Assembly: GCF_027744825.2 (NCBI RefSeq)
Contig: NC_071343.1
Coordinates: forward strand, 14,619,366-14,683,365
Direction of reading: 5' to 3'
DNA length: 64,000 nucleotides
Source: Synchiropus splendidus
Lineage: Eukaryota > Chordata > Actinopteri > Syngnathiformes > Callionymidae
The position numbers and the translations under genes were made by a program. How positions within the stretch are numbered: position 1 is the stretch's first letter; each line of letters opens with the position of its first letter. Below the pieces are notes generated by a model. That model was not told the DNA's origin and did no database searches. It worked only from the letters and a program-made list of their open reading frames with translations. Below are positions 35,001 through 50,000 of the stretch, piece by piece.

Positions 35001-38000
35001 TGAGCCAGCAGAGCGAAGCTGTGACCTGCCTGCTGTCGAAGACTGGCAGACAGATGAGAAGATGACTATGAGGGAACACCGGGACAGAACAGAAGACACA
35101 GTCAGCCTGGCAGTCCAGAGCAAGCTGGATCTGATGCTTTCGCTAGAGTTGCATATTTAACCGACTCGAGAATATCATGTGAAAACAATGGAATTCACAT
35201 GAATAAAACATGTCTACACAATACTAACAAGTGAAAACATTGTGCGGCGTTATATTTCAAATTGTAGTGTCGAGAAAAAAAAACAGTGTGAGCACAGCTA
35301 ACAGCCTGCAGGGATAGAAATGGGGAACAGCCAATCAGAGGGCAGCTTCAGCTCGACGATGAGAGGCTCCGTCTGGTCAAGAGTAATCGTTTCATTTTAA
35401 CAAGTAAGAAACCATCTGCATCTGCTGGCTGTCTGTGATTCTGAATAGCATGTGGGCGGTTTAGCAGGTCTGGGAACAGTGATGCTTGTTATAATCTTGA
35501 TGATATCTGTACAGTATAACGCCATCACAATGCCACACACACACACACACACACACACCATTCAACTCATCTCAACCTGGGCTTTCATACTAACATTAAA
35601 CCAATTTTTTGGATTGTTGAAAAACAACGACTCATACAGAAAACAATTACGCTAATCAAGTAGGTTTAAATATTCAACAATAACTGCAGTTTTCTAATGT
35701 GTTTTATGAGTGTCATGGTCACACCATAAATTGTGACCAAAAAAAAAAGTTTCCACAGCGAACGCCCAGCTTAAGTCACTAAACCATGACACACAACTAC
35801 ACGTCTGCCTGCACACTATAGTTACTTACTTAGTGAAAAGTGCATTTCTTTGGAGGCAACAGGACAAAAAAAAGATTTTACTTGAGTTTGGTTGACTTGA
35901 TTTTCAGCATCAAATGTTTCTACTTCACAATACACTGGCTTGAGCGTATTTAGGAATTTAACATACTGTATCTGCATGAGTATAAACACATCATCGTGGT
36001 GAAGGGGGGATTAGGAAAATACATGAATGAAGCAGCCTCAGAAAACACAACAGGATTTTTAATCCTGCGATGCAGATTTTGGAGGAGAGCATGTGGTTAG
36101 TGAAGGACAAGGAAAAAGTTGTAGGATTTCACACATGCTAAATCGTGTTTCCCTGCAGAAGGATGTAAATCTCGATGAAGAATTTGGACCTAAGCTATTT
36201 AAAGTCTTAAAAGACCCGTGACTAGTACATCAAGAGGCTGCAGCAACATCATATGACGTGTGACTTCTTTAAATAATCATCGTTCTAGTACAGTGGAGGG
36301 AACAAGCGGAGAGAAGGGTGGAGCCGAGTATGAGCGCCAGTCAGGTCAGTGCCAGTGTGTGAGTGTCGTACCGTATGGTGGAGTGTCGTCCGGCTCTCGT
36401 GATGCCATTCCCGGTGATGGGCGACTGCAAGGGGCTCCCTGCATGCAGGTCCTCGATAGAGCGACTCCACGGCTTGGATTTGTCCATCAAAGCATCTGGG
36501 TTGTTGTCTAGAGCGTCGCCGTCAAACCTAAAACAGACCCCACGAACATTTATTGCCGTATTCACAATGTCATTATGTTGAACTGATGATTTTTATATTA
36601 TTGATATAGTTTTCTTCCTCAAAAAAATGGGCCACAAATAACACTTCATTTAATAAAGAACAACGTATCTGAGTAACTTGGATGATAAAGGGAAAGTAGA
36701 TTAGGTTTTGCCAGATTGGTCATTTGAAAACTTAAATGGAATTTCTCCACTTAAAAATTTAAGTTGAAAATTGATATGTTGCAAGCTGTCCTGGGGTTTA
36801 ATCCAAGTCAGAAGCTAGTTAGTTGTGTGTGTCGGCTTGCGAGTGCGTAAGGCAGGGGGTGTCTCTCGTGACTCATTAACACCATCCACGACTAGAACGC
36901 TAAAGTTGGTAAAACAGACGTGCCAATGTGTGAGCCGGGAGTGACTCAGTGTTTCTGATGCTGCAGTGTTGGAGCAGAATAGCAGCTTTGTCAGTCGTCG
37001 ACTCCGCAAGAAAACCCAGTGTGGTGTCACATAAAAGTGTGATAAAACGGTATATCGACTTACGTGACGGCATACTGTGCAAAAGAGAGGTACTCGACCA
37101 GAACATCCAGACCTTTGTTTTCTTCATTTAAGAACTCTCGAACCCATCTGAAGGAACACAAACAAAGTGTCAGAAGTATTACAAGACATTTCAGGACTCA
37201 TAGAAACCAAAGAAGAAAATATGCTTTCACAAAGTGCATTAGCTGTGAAGAATGACACCTTGACGTTGTGTATCACACTTCACACTTTCCTGCCAGATTA
37301 TTGTACCAAGTGACCATAAAGGCTCAGAATTTCAAGAGAGCCACCAGTCACCCAGATTTCATAATCTTGTCTACTTCTTCTCAGAGAATGAGAACCCAAG
37401 ATGAGGATAAGAAGATCATACCCTTTTACAGAACTCTATATTTGCACGCATACTCAATACTTAACTGCCTCATTGACGGTTCTATGTAAAGAAAATGTAT
37501 ATTATGTAATATATCTTTATATATTTATATGTATATGTAGACCTACAATCCAGTAATTCCATCCATATGGACAACTCCCACCATTACTGCCCATCTTTTT
37601 CAACACTTGTCCAGTGAAATGAACACACAGATAGGCGTTTATGTGTCCGACTGAAGTAAAACATGCATTAAATTCCTCTCGTTGTGCTTTTATTGGAGCT
37701 CCTGTGGAGTTATTACATCAACAACAGCAAAGCAAGCGTCCTGTAAAGTCGTGCCTGGTGCTGCCTGGTCATAGCAGAAAGGGGGCGTGGCAATGTAGAA
37801 CTGCATGGCAATCATTACCACAGGACAATAACCAACAATCCCCCTATTCACCACATGTCGCAGGCCACTGAGCAACACATGAGTGGCAGGCAGGCAGGCG
37901 CGGAGACGAGGTTCGAGTCAGCGCCGCTGCTTCACGCACAATCTGTCTATTATACACAACCACCTCTGTTTCACCTCAGATCATTCTTCACTGTCTGCAG

Positions 38001-41000
38001 AGGTGACGTCTTGTCCCTCTCGGTCCCCACCCAGCACCCCTCCTCCAGCAGCATCTCCACCACTGTGCCATTATGTTAATTCCCCATTGTCTAATCCAGA
38101 TCAAGTAGATTATGATAGTAATCTAGTTTACTGGCATACGGTCGGTAACAACAGTCGGGTAATCTCAGTAAACAGTCCTGACAGACGTCTTGTCGCGCCT
38201 GAGCAGAAGTTTATTCTGCCGAGCATGTGTGAGTAAACAAAGTGTAAGAGTGTGTAGGAGGGTGACGAACTTGAGACAATACACTGAAGTGACACAGATG
38301 AACTGACATAAACTGTGCAGGAGAAAAGAATAACAGGAGGATTAAGCAATCCCTTTTATAACACTGTGTTTAAAAAAATATCTGATGATGATTGTATAAC
38401 TGTCAAAACAGCGGACGCTCTCTGGGCTTCCCCTTCCTGTCCTCCAAGGTCTCCAGTGACCGCCTGCTGCCTGCATCCCTCCCAGCTGCTAATCCACATC
38501 ACAAATCCTCCTAATAAACAGCCTGGATAACCAACGGTCTACAGCTTTCCGTCTATACATGCACTGTAAAGTGCACATGCTAAACAACAGTGCTTTAATT
38601 TGGCATGGTTTTCTGCTGATGTTATGATGTCAACATGGAAGAACTGTCTTGAGAAGTGACGGAACTGTCACTGAGACAGGATCAGCAGCGCTATAATGAC
38701 ATTATGAGCCAAAAGACATTTAATTTTTAAGTCTGATATTGAAAGAAAATCACAGTAAGATCTCAGATTTAAACACTAAATTTAGTAGTGATAAACTTAA
38801 CTGGATTTAAAAATATAATCCTGTCTAGGAGGAAAAGAAAAAGTACCTTTCAATGGCTGTTCCAACAGTAGCTCAGAAAGAATTATTATCTCTAATTATG
38901 ATATATTTTTCTTTTCGTTCCATGGTGATGTAGTAGTGCACTTATCTGTCACAGTGTCCGGCATGGAGATAAGAGGCTTTAACCTGTTGACCGTACGTGA
39001 AATGTTTTGGTTGATAAACTTTGGCAACTATGCTTCTGACATTCTGGATGAATAAAGTGCAAGTTTGGTTTTTAGTTTGCATTTTTAGTATATTCTTCAT
39101 GGACCCTCCGGATGAAAAAAAAATGCACAGAAGCTAGATGCATGACTTGCATTGACTTGATAATACTCTGGGTTCATAACATCAAAAGGAAACCCATCCA
39201 TCATTTTTACAGCTCATCCATCTCCTGAGGGATTTTGAGGTAAAGTGCAGCATCATAAAAAGAGGGATCGTGGTTTCCACTGTGCATCTATTCACATTAA
39301 TTCCAGAGCAATCCATCATTCAACTATCAGCTGTGATCAGGAGTTGGACAAAGCAGGGCCAGTGTGCGTTGACTGTCTTGATATCGATCTCTCCTCCAGG
39401 CCGACTGTACGACTCTGAATCAATACTCGCCGGGTTCAGGCTTGTCCTCCTTAACTGAATGTTTATCATTTTCTAAGGTCACCGTGCTCTTTTTAATATT
39501 TTCCTGAATGTGCAACATTTTCCTTCCACAGGCCTTTCGTGATCCATCCGTCATTTGTGGCCAAGCGACTCCCGGGGTAATGTTACCCCTGCATTACCTG
39601 AGATGACTGGGGGATGATGGCGGTTTAGAGAGCACATCTGTAGATTTGGGCGTCTGGAAAATCCAGACTTTCCGCCAAAAGCCCTGTCTGGGACATTAAA
39701 CACCAAACAGGCTTCACACGGTCCGGCAGTGACTCACCCTATATGATTGGTCCGCAATGAGATTTCCAGTTCTCTCAGGACTTGTGTCGACTCCTGCACC
39801 CTCCGTCTGAATTTCTACAAAAGAAAGACGCTGTGGTTATTACGGCTGCTTTGAAAAGGGGCAAACACATTTGATGGACACTGAATCTGATAAACTGGAA
39901 ACGGACAGCAACCGAGAAAAGAAGGTTGTGGCACTGCAACTGAGCCAACTTTAAAAAAAAAAGAAAGAAAAAGGCAAGTTGACTCATTGGAAACATTGAA
40001 TATTGAGCAGCTCCTGTGATCTTGTTTGTTGCTTCTGGTTCTTTAAATAACACGAATCCCTCCTTCTGGCAGTGTGATAAAATCAAGCAACTAATTGGCC
40101 ACCCTGGTGACCTCAGTCAGAATGACACACACACACACACACACACACATTCCAGGCTGATGGAGCTTTATGGAGAAGTTCTGAGTTGCGAGTGAATGAA
40201 AGGGCCGCCGAAAACGTGAGTGGACTCATCTCTGCTTTCATCCACAGATCAGACAAAAGGCCCTTCAGGCGGTTACATAACAGCAGCAAAGTAGATGACC
40301 AGCAACAAGCCTCAGTCCAAACAATGGGAACATCAATTTACCCCATGTGAGCCTCAACTTTTGGCTTTGCAGAACTATAAATATATTCATTAAAACCGCC
40401 GCTGAGTTGAATTTATTTACAAAAATAATTATGAAGCTGTCAGACACATATTTATCTGTGAATGAACAATGACATTCACACAACTTCATCACAACTGAGA
40501 GCGGTGGAGCAGCCAGGTAGTGTCAGTTAGGACATTACATTTACACCATTACTGTGAAGAGATTCGGTTTACAGCGTGACATGTACCATGAGAGACAAAT
40601 CAATCAAATGAAATTAGTCACTGGGAGAATAGGAAAGATGAGAACAACAAACAAAGAAAATCCCACTAAAAAAATCCACTTTGCAGGAGCAGTCGGCTTC
40701 AGAAGAGGGCCATCTTGGTAACAGGCAAAAAATATTTTTAAAATGTAGAAAGTTTTTAAATATTTTTTAGCAAACATATTTAGCTCCCCGTATGCTGTTT
40801 AAACTTTCTGGAGTATTTAATTTGTCTAATTCATGTGCAACAGGGTGAAGATTCTAAAGCAGGATAACGCAATACTGTAGTCAAAAATGGCTTCTACAAG
40901 ATGTACATGAGGGTGAGGCAGTAGAGTAGTATTTTTATCAGGGAGGAAACAGCTCCATGTTTAACCTGTTATAACATCCAGACCGATGAGGACTGTTCCC

Positions 41001-44000
41001 ACACGCCCTCCCCTCTCACTCCCGGGTGTCTTTGGGCTTGGGCGGTGTGTTTCTGGCACATGGCGAGATGAAAAACAGAGTGTTTTTATTAGGGAGTAGT
41101 CCTTTGTGTGTATGTGTGGAGAGCGCCGCATATTTTGGGGTTCTGCGCAGGCTTTCTGAGGCAACCCCCCCCTCTCCCTTTCCCTCACCGAACACCCACC
41201 ACTCCACACTAAGTACAACCAGCTGCTCAGGACATGAGAGGAGGAGCGGACAGTGAGGAGAGAGAGGGTGCGGCCATGAGGCAGGAAAGGAGGAGGAGCT
41301 GAGAGAGCGTAGGAGGGGGGAAAGGGGAAAAGGATTTTAGGATAGGTCATCCTGGAAACAAATCAATGGCTGATACATTCTTGGGGACTTGTTGGATAGG
41401 ATCTCTTCCTCCTTGGCTGCCGATTGGCCGAGGGAAGGTCTGAGGAATGCACCGGAGCCAGCCTATGGAAAGCAGAGGCAATGACCTCCAGCTCTCTCTC
41501 TGTTGCACAAAGTGGCGATTGTTTGAGTTTGAAGAAAAGGGGGATGGAAGCAGGAATGTAGAAAGAAGCCCATAACTCTTTCTCTTCCTCCATGTTCTCT
41601 TGTCCTTCGTTTTGTGTCCTCTTTCTTCCCCTTAACCTCTTGTTTTACTTCTCGTTGATGCAGTCTTTGTCTGCCTTCCACTCCTTTACTGGTCCTTTCA
41701 GTAGCTGGCTGTCTGGCAGCAAACAGATTGGGATGAGCCAGAGGTGTCCACTCACCAGAGATGAATTCATCACTCAACATAAAGGGCACCCGAAACAACA
41801 TTACAGAAGTGAAATAAGGGTGGAGAGAGAAGTGAACAGGGCGCAAGGGTCACGATGGTACACCAAGTACTCATCTGAATCAAAAGTGAAACAAACCCTG
41901 GACTTTGGATTTAAAAAAAAGTTTGGGTAGTGATGGGAGTAAACACAATTTGTAAAAATTCTCATGATATTAAGGGGGAGTTAGTTATTCTTGGTGATAG
42001 GAGAGTAGCCCGCTGTTTAACAGACTGATAACAGAGAGATTAATGTTCTCACAGGTCGAGTCTCGGCTAACTTCACTCCAGATGCTCAAACAGATTTTCA
42101 CTAAGTTTGAAGTTGTAATCACTCCAGAAAAAAACATGATTTTCTCTTTTCCTTGTCACACATTTGATTCCTGTTATTTCTATTGTCAAATATGTGGCTC
42201 TTGAGATTGAACCAGAAAAGACAGTTTTGATGAAGTTGCCGTGACCACAACAAAAACTAGTTGAACGATCACAATGAAAAAAAAAACAGGCTCATGTTTT
42301 AATACTGCACACAACGTGCACTCATCCCCCGGCTCCTGCTCCGCACGGACTCAGCAAATGTTTCCAGTGGAAGCGCTTTCCAAACCCATCACAGTCACAT
42401 GCCTCTGAGCTTATCACTTCCTTTTATCAACGACGGCACAGATGATGTCAGACCTATCCGGCTGAAACGTGCAGCGAGTCAGACATTATACTTATTTATG
42501 ACAACAACATTTCATTTCTGTTCTATAAGGAGGAAGGAGACATTTCCACGCATCATCCAAGAATGTCATTTGTGGATTATTTCGCCGCATGACGGCCTCT
42601 GGGTCTCTCCACCCGCCCTGCACAGCTGTTACTGTGTAATGTTATAATTACAAGAGATTAGCAGATGTTATGCTTCAGCAATAATCCCAACTGAAAATAA
42701 ATTGTTTTTTTAATTGTGTGGCGCCGTCAGCCTGCTAAAGAACAAACTGTCTCGTGCCCAACAAGTCCTAAATGAAAGAGCTTCAACCTGGGGTGTTTTT
42801 ATTTGGGGCAAATCACTTTCCGTCAACCGTCGTGACACATCACATGAGTGTGTCAGAGGTTCCGCCACAATATGAATGACAGGCACCACGGCAACAGAAA
42901 AATGGTCTCTATTTAAAGGTGAAATCTCACATGGTCAAACGTATATAAGTGGAAACATTGAAACAAATGGATAACACAGAACATATGAACATGACGGTTT
43001 TCCCCATGTTATTAGTAGATTTTGTAGAGGGGTAATTCCTTTCTCACATGTGACCACATGATGTGTAGCAGTAAAGTCAGTAGGACATGACCTGTCACAA
43101 ACTCAACAAATAAGACTTTCAAAAACAGCACTCATGCCAGTGAACTGGAAAAGGTTAACTTCAGTCAAGCAGGCGAGGGGGCAACCTTGAAGAACCACAG
43201 AGGTTAGATAACCAGGGCAGGTTGTACCCCTTGGCTTAACAGTAACAAGAGCGCTATCAGGCTTTATCGATATCTTGTGAAAAATAAAATCCAACATAAT
43301 TCTCTCTCATGACAAACTGTTCCTCTACAATCTGCTCTGATCCCTCTGGTGCTGATAAAGAGGACACTTTTTACTAACCATTTCACACAGTGTGAGATGT
43401 ACTGACTGCGAAATTGTATTATTCGACAGCACCTGATATTTTTAGAGAACAGTTGAATGGATGACACTCAAACAGAGCTCTTCAGATCTGTAACCCAGAG
43501 ACCTTGAGGCTGATCTCTTTAACGCACATCCCACTGAATGATTACACCAAAGTTGAGGTTTAACACAAGAGTCATTCACAGCTCCCTTGAATGATCCCAA
43601 CACAAGCCTAATATGTGCATGTGGGAATGATTTTGAGTGAGTTCAGCGACGTGTAACTTCCTCAGTCTTGTGTCTATTGGGCGCTATTCCATTATTTAGA
43701 CCAGGTTTGTGCGCTTTCATGCTGCTTGCCGCACATTTGAGATGCAAATTCTATCTCCAGCCGGCGAAAAATCAAATTATACAGGCATTGTTGGTATTCT
43801 GGCAGAGTCCATCGGTTAATTTGTTTATCACTGAGTCCAGTCTCACAGCACTTTGCTCCTCGGCTCCCTCACTGACGTTAAAAAAACCCGTCAATTTGGC
43901 AGCAACCCGAGCTACGCTGGCCGCCTCTTTTCTCTCTGGCCTGCTCGGGAGACAGAGGCGGCTGCTGGGATGACACAAGTCTCTATCATGTTGCTAAGAG

Positions 44001-47000
44001 ACCTCTTATAACCCATGGTGCTTCCCTTCAAGGACATGTAACTGAATCAATTAGTCCACTGTACTCTGCACCACCATGTCTGATGTGCTTCAAATAACCA
44101 GGCACATAATAAAAACCTCTGTGTTCTTTTATCAGTTCATCTTAAAAGTTGCGGCGTGTGCCCAGCGTGCATTCAATCCCCAGCATCCTGACACAGAGAT
44201 GTGGAAGGGATCTCACCTTTCTTGTGACGGCCGGGTCCAGATAACTGCGCAGCTTCTGAATGTATGTGTGAGGCGGGTTTTTCACTTGGAATCTCTCCTG
44301 AAAAGTGAAAAGAGTGGTGAGTGACTCATCAGGACATTTGCAGCAAGACAAAACGATCATGAATTTTATGAGTTAATATTAATGTCTGGGAATGATAATC
44401 GAGATGGAAAATTGGTCACATTTGTTGGTACATGCTTCAGTAAATGGTGCCCCTCTGTCTGAAGATATGACTCAAGAATTTGGCTGATCTGTCTTTCGTG
44501 ACGACTGCAGACAACACTGACCTTTGACTTCTTTCGGCAGTTGCCCTAAGTCAGTCTCAACCTTGACCTTTCTCATATGACCTCCATTGTGACACTTTTC
44601 CTCTTTAAGTCCTCATTCACCACGTTCAAAAATGTCAACATTTGTTTTCCTTTTTTCCATTTACCTGACATTTCCCCGTCCAACATGTCTCTCTTCTCCT
44701 CGTGACCAAACCATCTCCCTCTTGATATCGGAACCTCTATCTGAGTAACTGTCTAATCATCAGCAACTGCGACATCAACAGTATCAACTACACATCACAC
44801 CAAAACAATGTCCTTTGGTGTGATCCAAGACGAATAACCCAAAAGTTGTAAGCATTACATGCAGAAGAAGAGGACCATTGCAACCCAAAACGTCGAAAGT
44901 ATGGAAACATTTCACAATGTAACATTTGCCAAAAATATTACGTTTTAAAAGGACACTAAACATTATATAAGTGTTAACCACAATTTATACATATATTTCC
45001 TTTTTTAAATTATCATAACACTATAAACTACTGTGTTATGACTTGTCTACCCGTACACGTCACTTCCCGACTACTAGTCGATGACAAGACAACTATGAAA
45101 ATAGTCATCAGGTGCAGCCTTAGGCAAAACATATTCAATGTTATTCCAACTATTGAAAGAAATGCAACATCAATGTGAAAGGCTGTGTGGAATGGCTTGA
45201 ACTGAAATATTTCTCTGAGCAGTTTAAAAGCCCATTGATGCTAAATGTTCCACACGATCCAGATACCAGATTCATTTCGTCCGTATTTCTACACATTTCC
45301 ACAGAGCTTACAGACAGAGACCAAACGGAGCAGTACCACCGGAAACCGTGGGGGCAGTGTTGCTGTTACTACCCGAAATGTAGCTTTAATGAGACATGAA
45401 GAAGCCATAACAATGCCAGAAATTCTCCGCCCTCCAGTCGTGATATATAACGCTATATATTATTACATTATTATTCATATTCTTCCACAGACATTATGTT
45501 TGTTTAGGACTTAAATAAATGAGTGTACAGCAAGACGAACATAAGAACACATCGAAGCATGTGTCATTTTTTCCCTAAACAGATGCATTAACCAAGCAGG
45601 TGGAAAACAAAAGTTCGGGATCAAAGCCTGACACAGATAAACACGCAACCCATCCCTTCCCATCTATTATGCTCTAAATATAAACAGGAGAGATTAGCAC
45701 TAATTCAGATCAGCGGTGAGCGGGGCGCGGTATTTAGATCAGACTTAGCATCAAACCACTTCAGAGATTTAGAACATCACAGGAGCTTCCTTTGTGGAAA
45801 TGTTTTGGTGGTACTTTCGTTCACTTTTCATCATTATACGTAATAATTGGATCATAAAGACAGAGTGAAGTCATGTTGCTAAATTCCTTGGTAATCTGGT
45901 AACACAAAAGCGCAAATGTTCGAATCGAATATACAGCCACCAGTATTAATGTAACTACAAACTTCTATGTAACAAAATCTTGGTGATCCAATTGAACGCC
46001 CTTTGATGTTATTGTCCACACATTCATCACAGACAGAGTTCGCCTGCGAGAACAAGCCGACCATGGAAATACAGTCGTTTCTCACCATCTCTGTTCAAGT
46101 GCAAGGACTTTAGAGGTTATATAAAAATGTCTGTTAGATAATATTAAAACAACATGAACAAATTAAAGACTGCACAAGAATAGAAAAGAACTTGAAAATA
46201 CTGTAGCACTAAATATAAAACCCAGGGTACTTGGCTGTTTAAAGATGTTTGTGGTGAAAACCAAAATGTTTTCCTGTTAGAGTTAGTCATCTGGTCCTCG
46301 TTTCACACTTGCGGTCTGACCGACGTCAATATTTCATAGGATCCTTAAAAATGTCTTAAATCCTTTAATATTTCAGACTCGGGTGAGTCTGCTTCACAGA
46401 GGTCTTCAGTGGAGCCTCGTTCACGGTCGCCGGCGTCTCTGTCTGCCGCCTCATGTAGCCCGATGTTTCAGCAAAACTGTGTCACCTTTGATTTTAATAT
46501 TGATGGAAATAAAACTGCAATAGGGAAAACAGAGCTGAAGAAAAGCCAACACCAGGGCCAGATGAAAACAAAAACTAATGGTATTTTCTCTTTCAAAAGT
46601 TCTCTTTCCACAGGCTTTCTGTAAGACGGATGAGTTCCTGTGATTTTACTAAATCTCCTCCAGCATCTCCGACTTAGCCGTTGGTCCGCTGCTATTAAGT
46701 GCTAAGCTCAGCAGAAATGGAAAAGTATTTAGTGGTGTGATACGGATGGAAAGTTTTGAGCGAGCCCGTACGAGTGATTGTTGGCACGCTGGTTTTTAAA
46801 ACTTTGCCACAAATGACTACGTTCAATTTGCATGGGGGGAATACAATGGGAACTCAGAGTCAAAACTCACAAAGAATGTTAGCTTTCAGAAACCTAATAC
46901 GAGGCAACAGCAAATTTCATTTAGGTCAGTGAAATTATCTTTCTGCACAAGTTGAACGTTCATATTAATGTACAAAGAAGGTTCACTCTTGCAGGATGTT

Positions 47001-50000
47001 ATTCAAAGCGCTAATCCATCAACGCTAGCTTAGTTGATCACAGTCAGATCAGGTCAACTCGCCATCCACACACGGCCTCCTCTCAAGAATCCATCATATG
47101 TGATCAATGAGAGATCAAGTGCGCCGCTGAAGCTTGGACTGAAAGAGAGTTGGTCAGCAGCCCTGCAGTCTCCCCGCAAGATGCCTGCCTTCTGGGTCAG
47201 TGCCTATCAATACAGCTGGAGTGGCTGGTGGTCTTGATCTCTCATCCGACCTCTCCTCTGCTGAAGGAGCCAGAAAGCCTCCGTCACTGAGTGCTGAGTG
47301 CAGCTCTCAGACCACAGCTCAGTGCACAACACAAACCGTCTGCTGGTTCCTACATGAGGCCAGTAACAGGCCAAATTATTTAACTAGATAGCTGGTGTCC
47401 TGCTGCGCCCACCAGACCACTCGCTCAGGGCAAAGGGAGAAAAAGCTTACAGAGCGTGCTGTGGTCACGACTCGCAGCAGGAACCATCAAAATACTACAC
47501 CTAGCAATATTTGGCTCAGGCATTACACATATATCTGCCGTGCCAAAACTGCTCTTACAGCCGGACAGTGATACGGCTTATGCACTAATGTCAACATCAT
47601 TAGAATCAGATGATTCTTTTATAGAGGCCACTGTTTATATTAGTGCTGCTTTAATGTGTAGTCATGTTTAATGTGAAAACCACACATTACAATTCAACAA
47701 AAGTGTTTTAGTTGCCAGCCAGTAATCGGAAAACATTATTAACAGAGTTTTCCAGATTATTTTTACGATCCATTTTCACGAAATAAAAATAAGTGTTGTG
47801 TTCATAGACGTCCCACTGGCTTTTGGCTGGCGTGTCAACATTAAATCATTTAGAGGCCACTTTTTAAATGTTTACACAGCATTTCAAGCTTTGTGTTGGA
47901 TGTACAGAAATAAAGATAATAGAACGAAAATCGTCTTCCTGTCGATTCTGGCTGGCCATAGTCAAGAACTACTCATGATTGCTAACCGCTCGACAGTGAC
48001 TCAATTGTGCATATGTTAAAGGTGAAAAACAAGATTTGGGGCCTGTCTCGTCCCACTGAGTGGTATATAAATAGAAGGCTATTGATATGAATGTTGTATT
48101 TCTTTAAGGATTTTGGTGTTGGGGATGCTTACCTGATCGCAGATGAGCTCCCACTTCTTCTCGTTGTCGTACTGTCGCAACAGTCGGGCTTTGTCAGGAG
48201 GGAGATTCATGGAGTTCTGAAAGAGGGAGAGGCAGAAGCAAGTCATTTCAAGTCTTCATTAGTCATTTTCTGCTCAGTTCGAAACGTTAACGGTGAAATA
48301 TCCTCATCATAAAAAAACAGTCAAGTGGTGAATCACACCGCAAATAAGCTGTTTCCTTAGAACTTAGCAACTACATGCAGGGGACTTTTATACTTGGACG
48401 GCAAATTAAGATTAGGTTTTTGGTACACATTGAAGCAAAACAAAAGTAACTAAGGAGTAGATTTGTTGCTTTTACAAAAGGAAGATGAACAAGATAAAGG
48501 AAGACAAATCATCATTGAAATAACCACTGAAGCATAATTTACTTTGAAGTGAAGAATTAATAAAGTATTTATAACAATAACGTTGACTCATGACTGATCA
48601 CTGATCCCTGCGTTGCTCTTTTGAAGTTGTCATTGTTTCCCGACACTGAGTACAGAGGAAGTCCACCGCATATTTTTAGGACACAAACACTAACATCCAG
48701 ACAGGGTGTTCATATCTTGTATGACAAAACAAAAGACCATCACCAGGAAAGGGAGTGAAGCAACCCCCTCGGACACTTCTCTTCAAACTACAACAAACAC
48801 TGACGAAAAACGACCATTTGCTAAGGAAAGATGGTGCCTCTTTCATTGTTCCCTAACAATTAGATGAGCATTTCTAACGTTGCACATATGAGAAATTCAG
48901 GGGAAAGCATTGATGAATTTGATCCGGTTTGTCAGACAAAGTGATGTTCTGTCCAGCGTGAGCTTTGGACAGACCAAAGGAAGGCAGCAGCCAAGCGTGC
49001 ACACTCCGTCAACATTGACCAGGAAACTGAATTAGTATTCAGCAGAGGCAGCCAGTCTGCCAATTGCTGCTTTACTGAGTGCGCAGAATTTGGAGTCAAG
49101 GAACCTTAGGAACATGAGTTGCCAGCTAAGACAGACAAATTGGACCACCGAGCGGACCTACAGAAAAATGCAGGTAGATTTCAGTTGCAATCCGAATCAC
49201 AATTGTTGGATAGCAATGGAAAATGCAATTCATCTCCAGACTTCTGCTGGTTTGAGAGCGGATCTATGGGTATGGACTACATGTTGACAGCCTATATAGC
49301 ATAAGGAGTCTTGTCTGTGAGTCTCAGGCCAACACAAAGAGCATCTACTACCAGTTTTCACTTCCAAACGTTAATGAACTGTGACAAGCTCTCTGGCCGT
49401 TTGGGTCAGGTTACCCATGCATCTGCGAGCACTTCCAAGTCCATTTGTCCAGGAGCCCGTGTGAGTGATAGACCGTGGAAAATGGGTCAAATTTAAAAAG
49501 GCAAACTGCAACACCCTAAAAATGTTACACAGCAGAGAGAAGTGATGTGAAGATCCAGCGTATGGGGAAAGTATAGTAGAGTTATGTACTGGCTGGACGT
49601 CAAACCTTCATAACCTTAAAAACCATAAACAAAAACATAGAAACTGTGAACTTTGAAGGAAACTAAGCAAGCAGAGTTCATATAAAACCATAAGCATGCA
49701 GCTTAGTTCTGTTTAATAATTAACACTGTTTTTAAGTGTTAACCTCCACAAATGAACTGCCGGCTTTGTAAGTAAATCTGGGGCTGTTAAAAGGTTCACC
49801 TCAGAAAAGATTCTTTTGGGGGCATTAACCTGTTTTTCTTCACCTAATTGTACACTTCCCAAAACCAGAAATGCAGCACAGAAGCTGAAGCGAAAAGTTC
49901 AACACCTATGGTTTGTTTAAATAGCTGTCCATCACTGATTAACTGAGGGCAGACGCTGCTGACAGACATGTGTATTTACGAGAGCCTCTAATGGTGTTGA

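Larger units (their letters stand above)
37148..48132 (-). other. fmnl2 introns 2-4
   Basis: Intron 4 (37148-39737), intron 3 (39815-44216) and intron 2 (44298-48132) flank exons 3 and 4. They hold simple repeats and one possible hAT-like remnant (45030-45122). No other exon is supported; open frames such as 41463-41846 (-) and 40961-41350 (-) lack splice context and known homology. Confidence 0.6.

Noticed and set aside
41463..41846. Minus-strand 127-codon frame in fmnl2 intron 3
   Set aside because: Low-complexity Glu/Arg/Lys stretch, no splice sites and no counterpart in human FMNL2.
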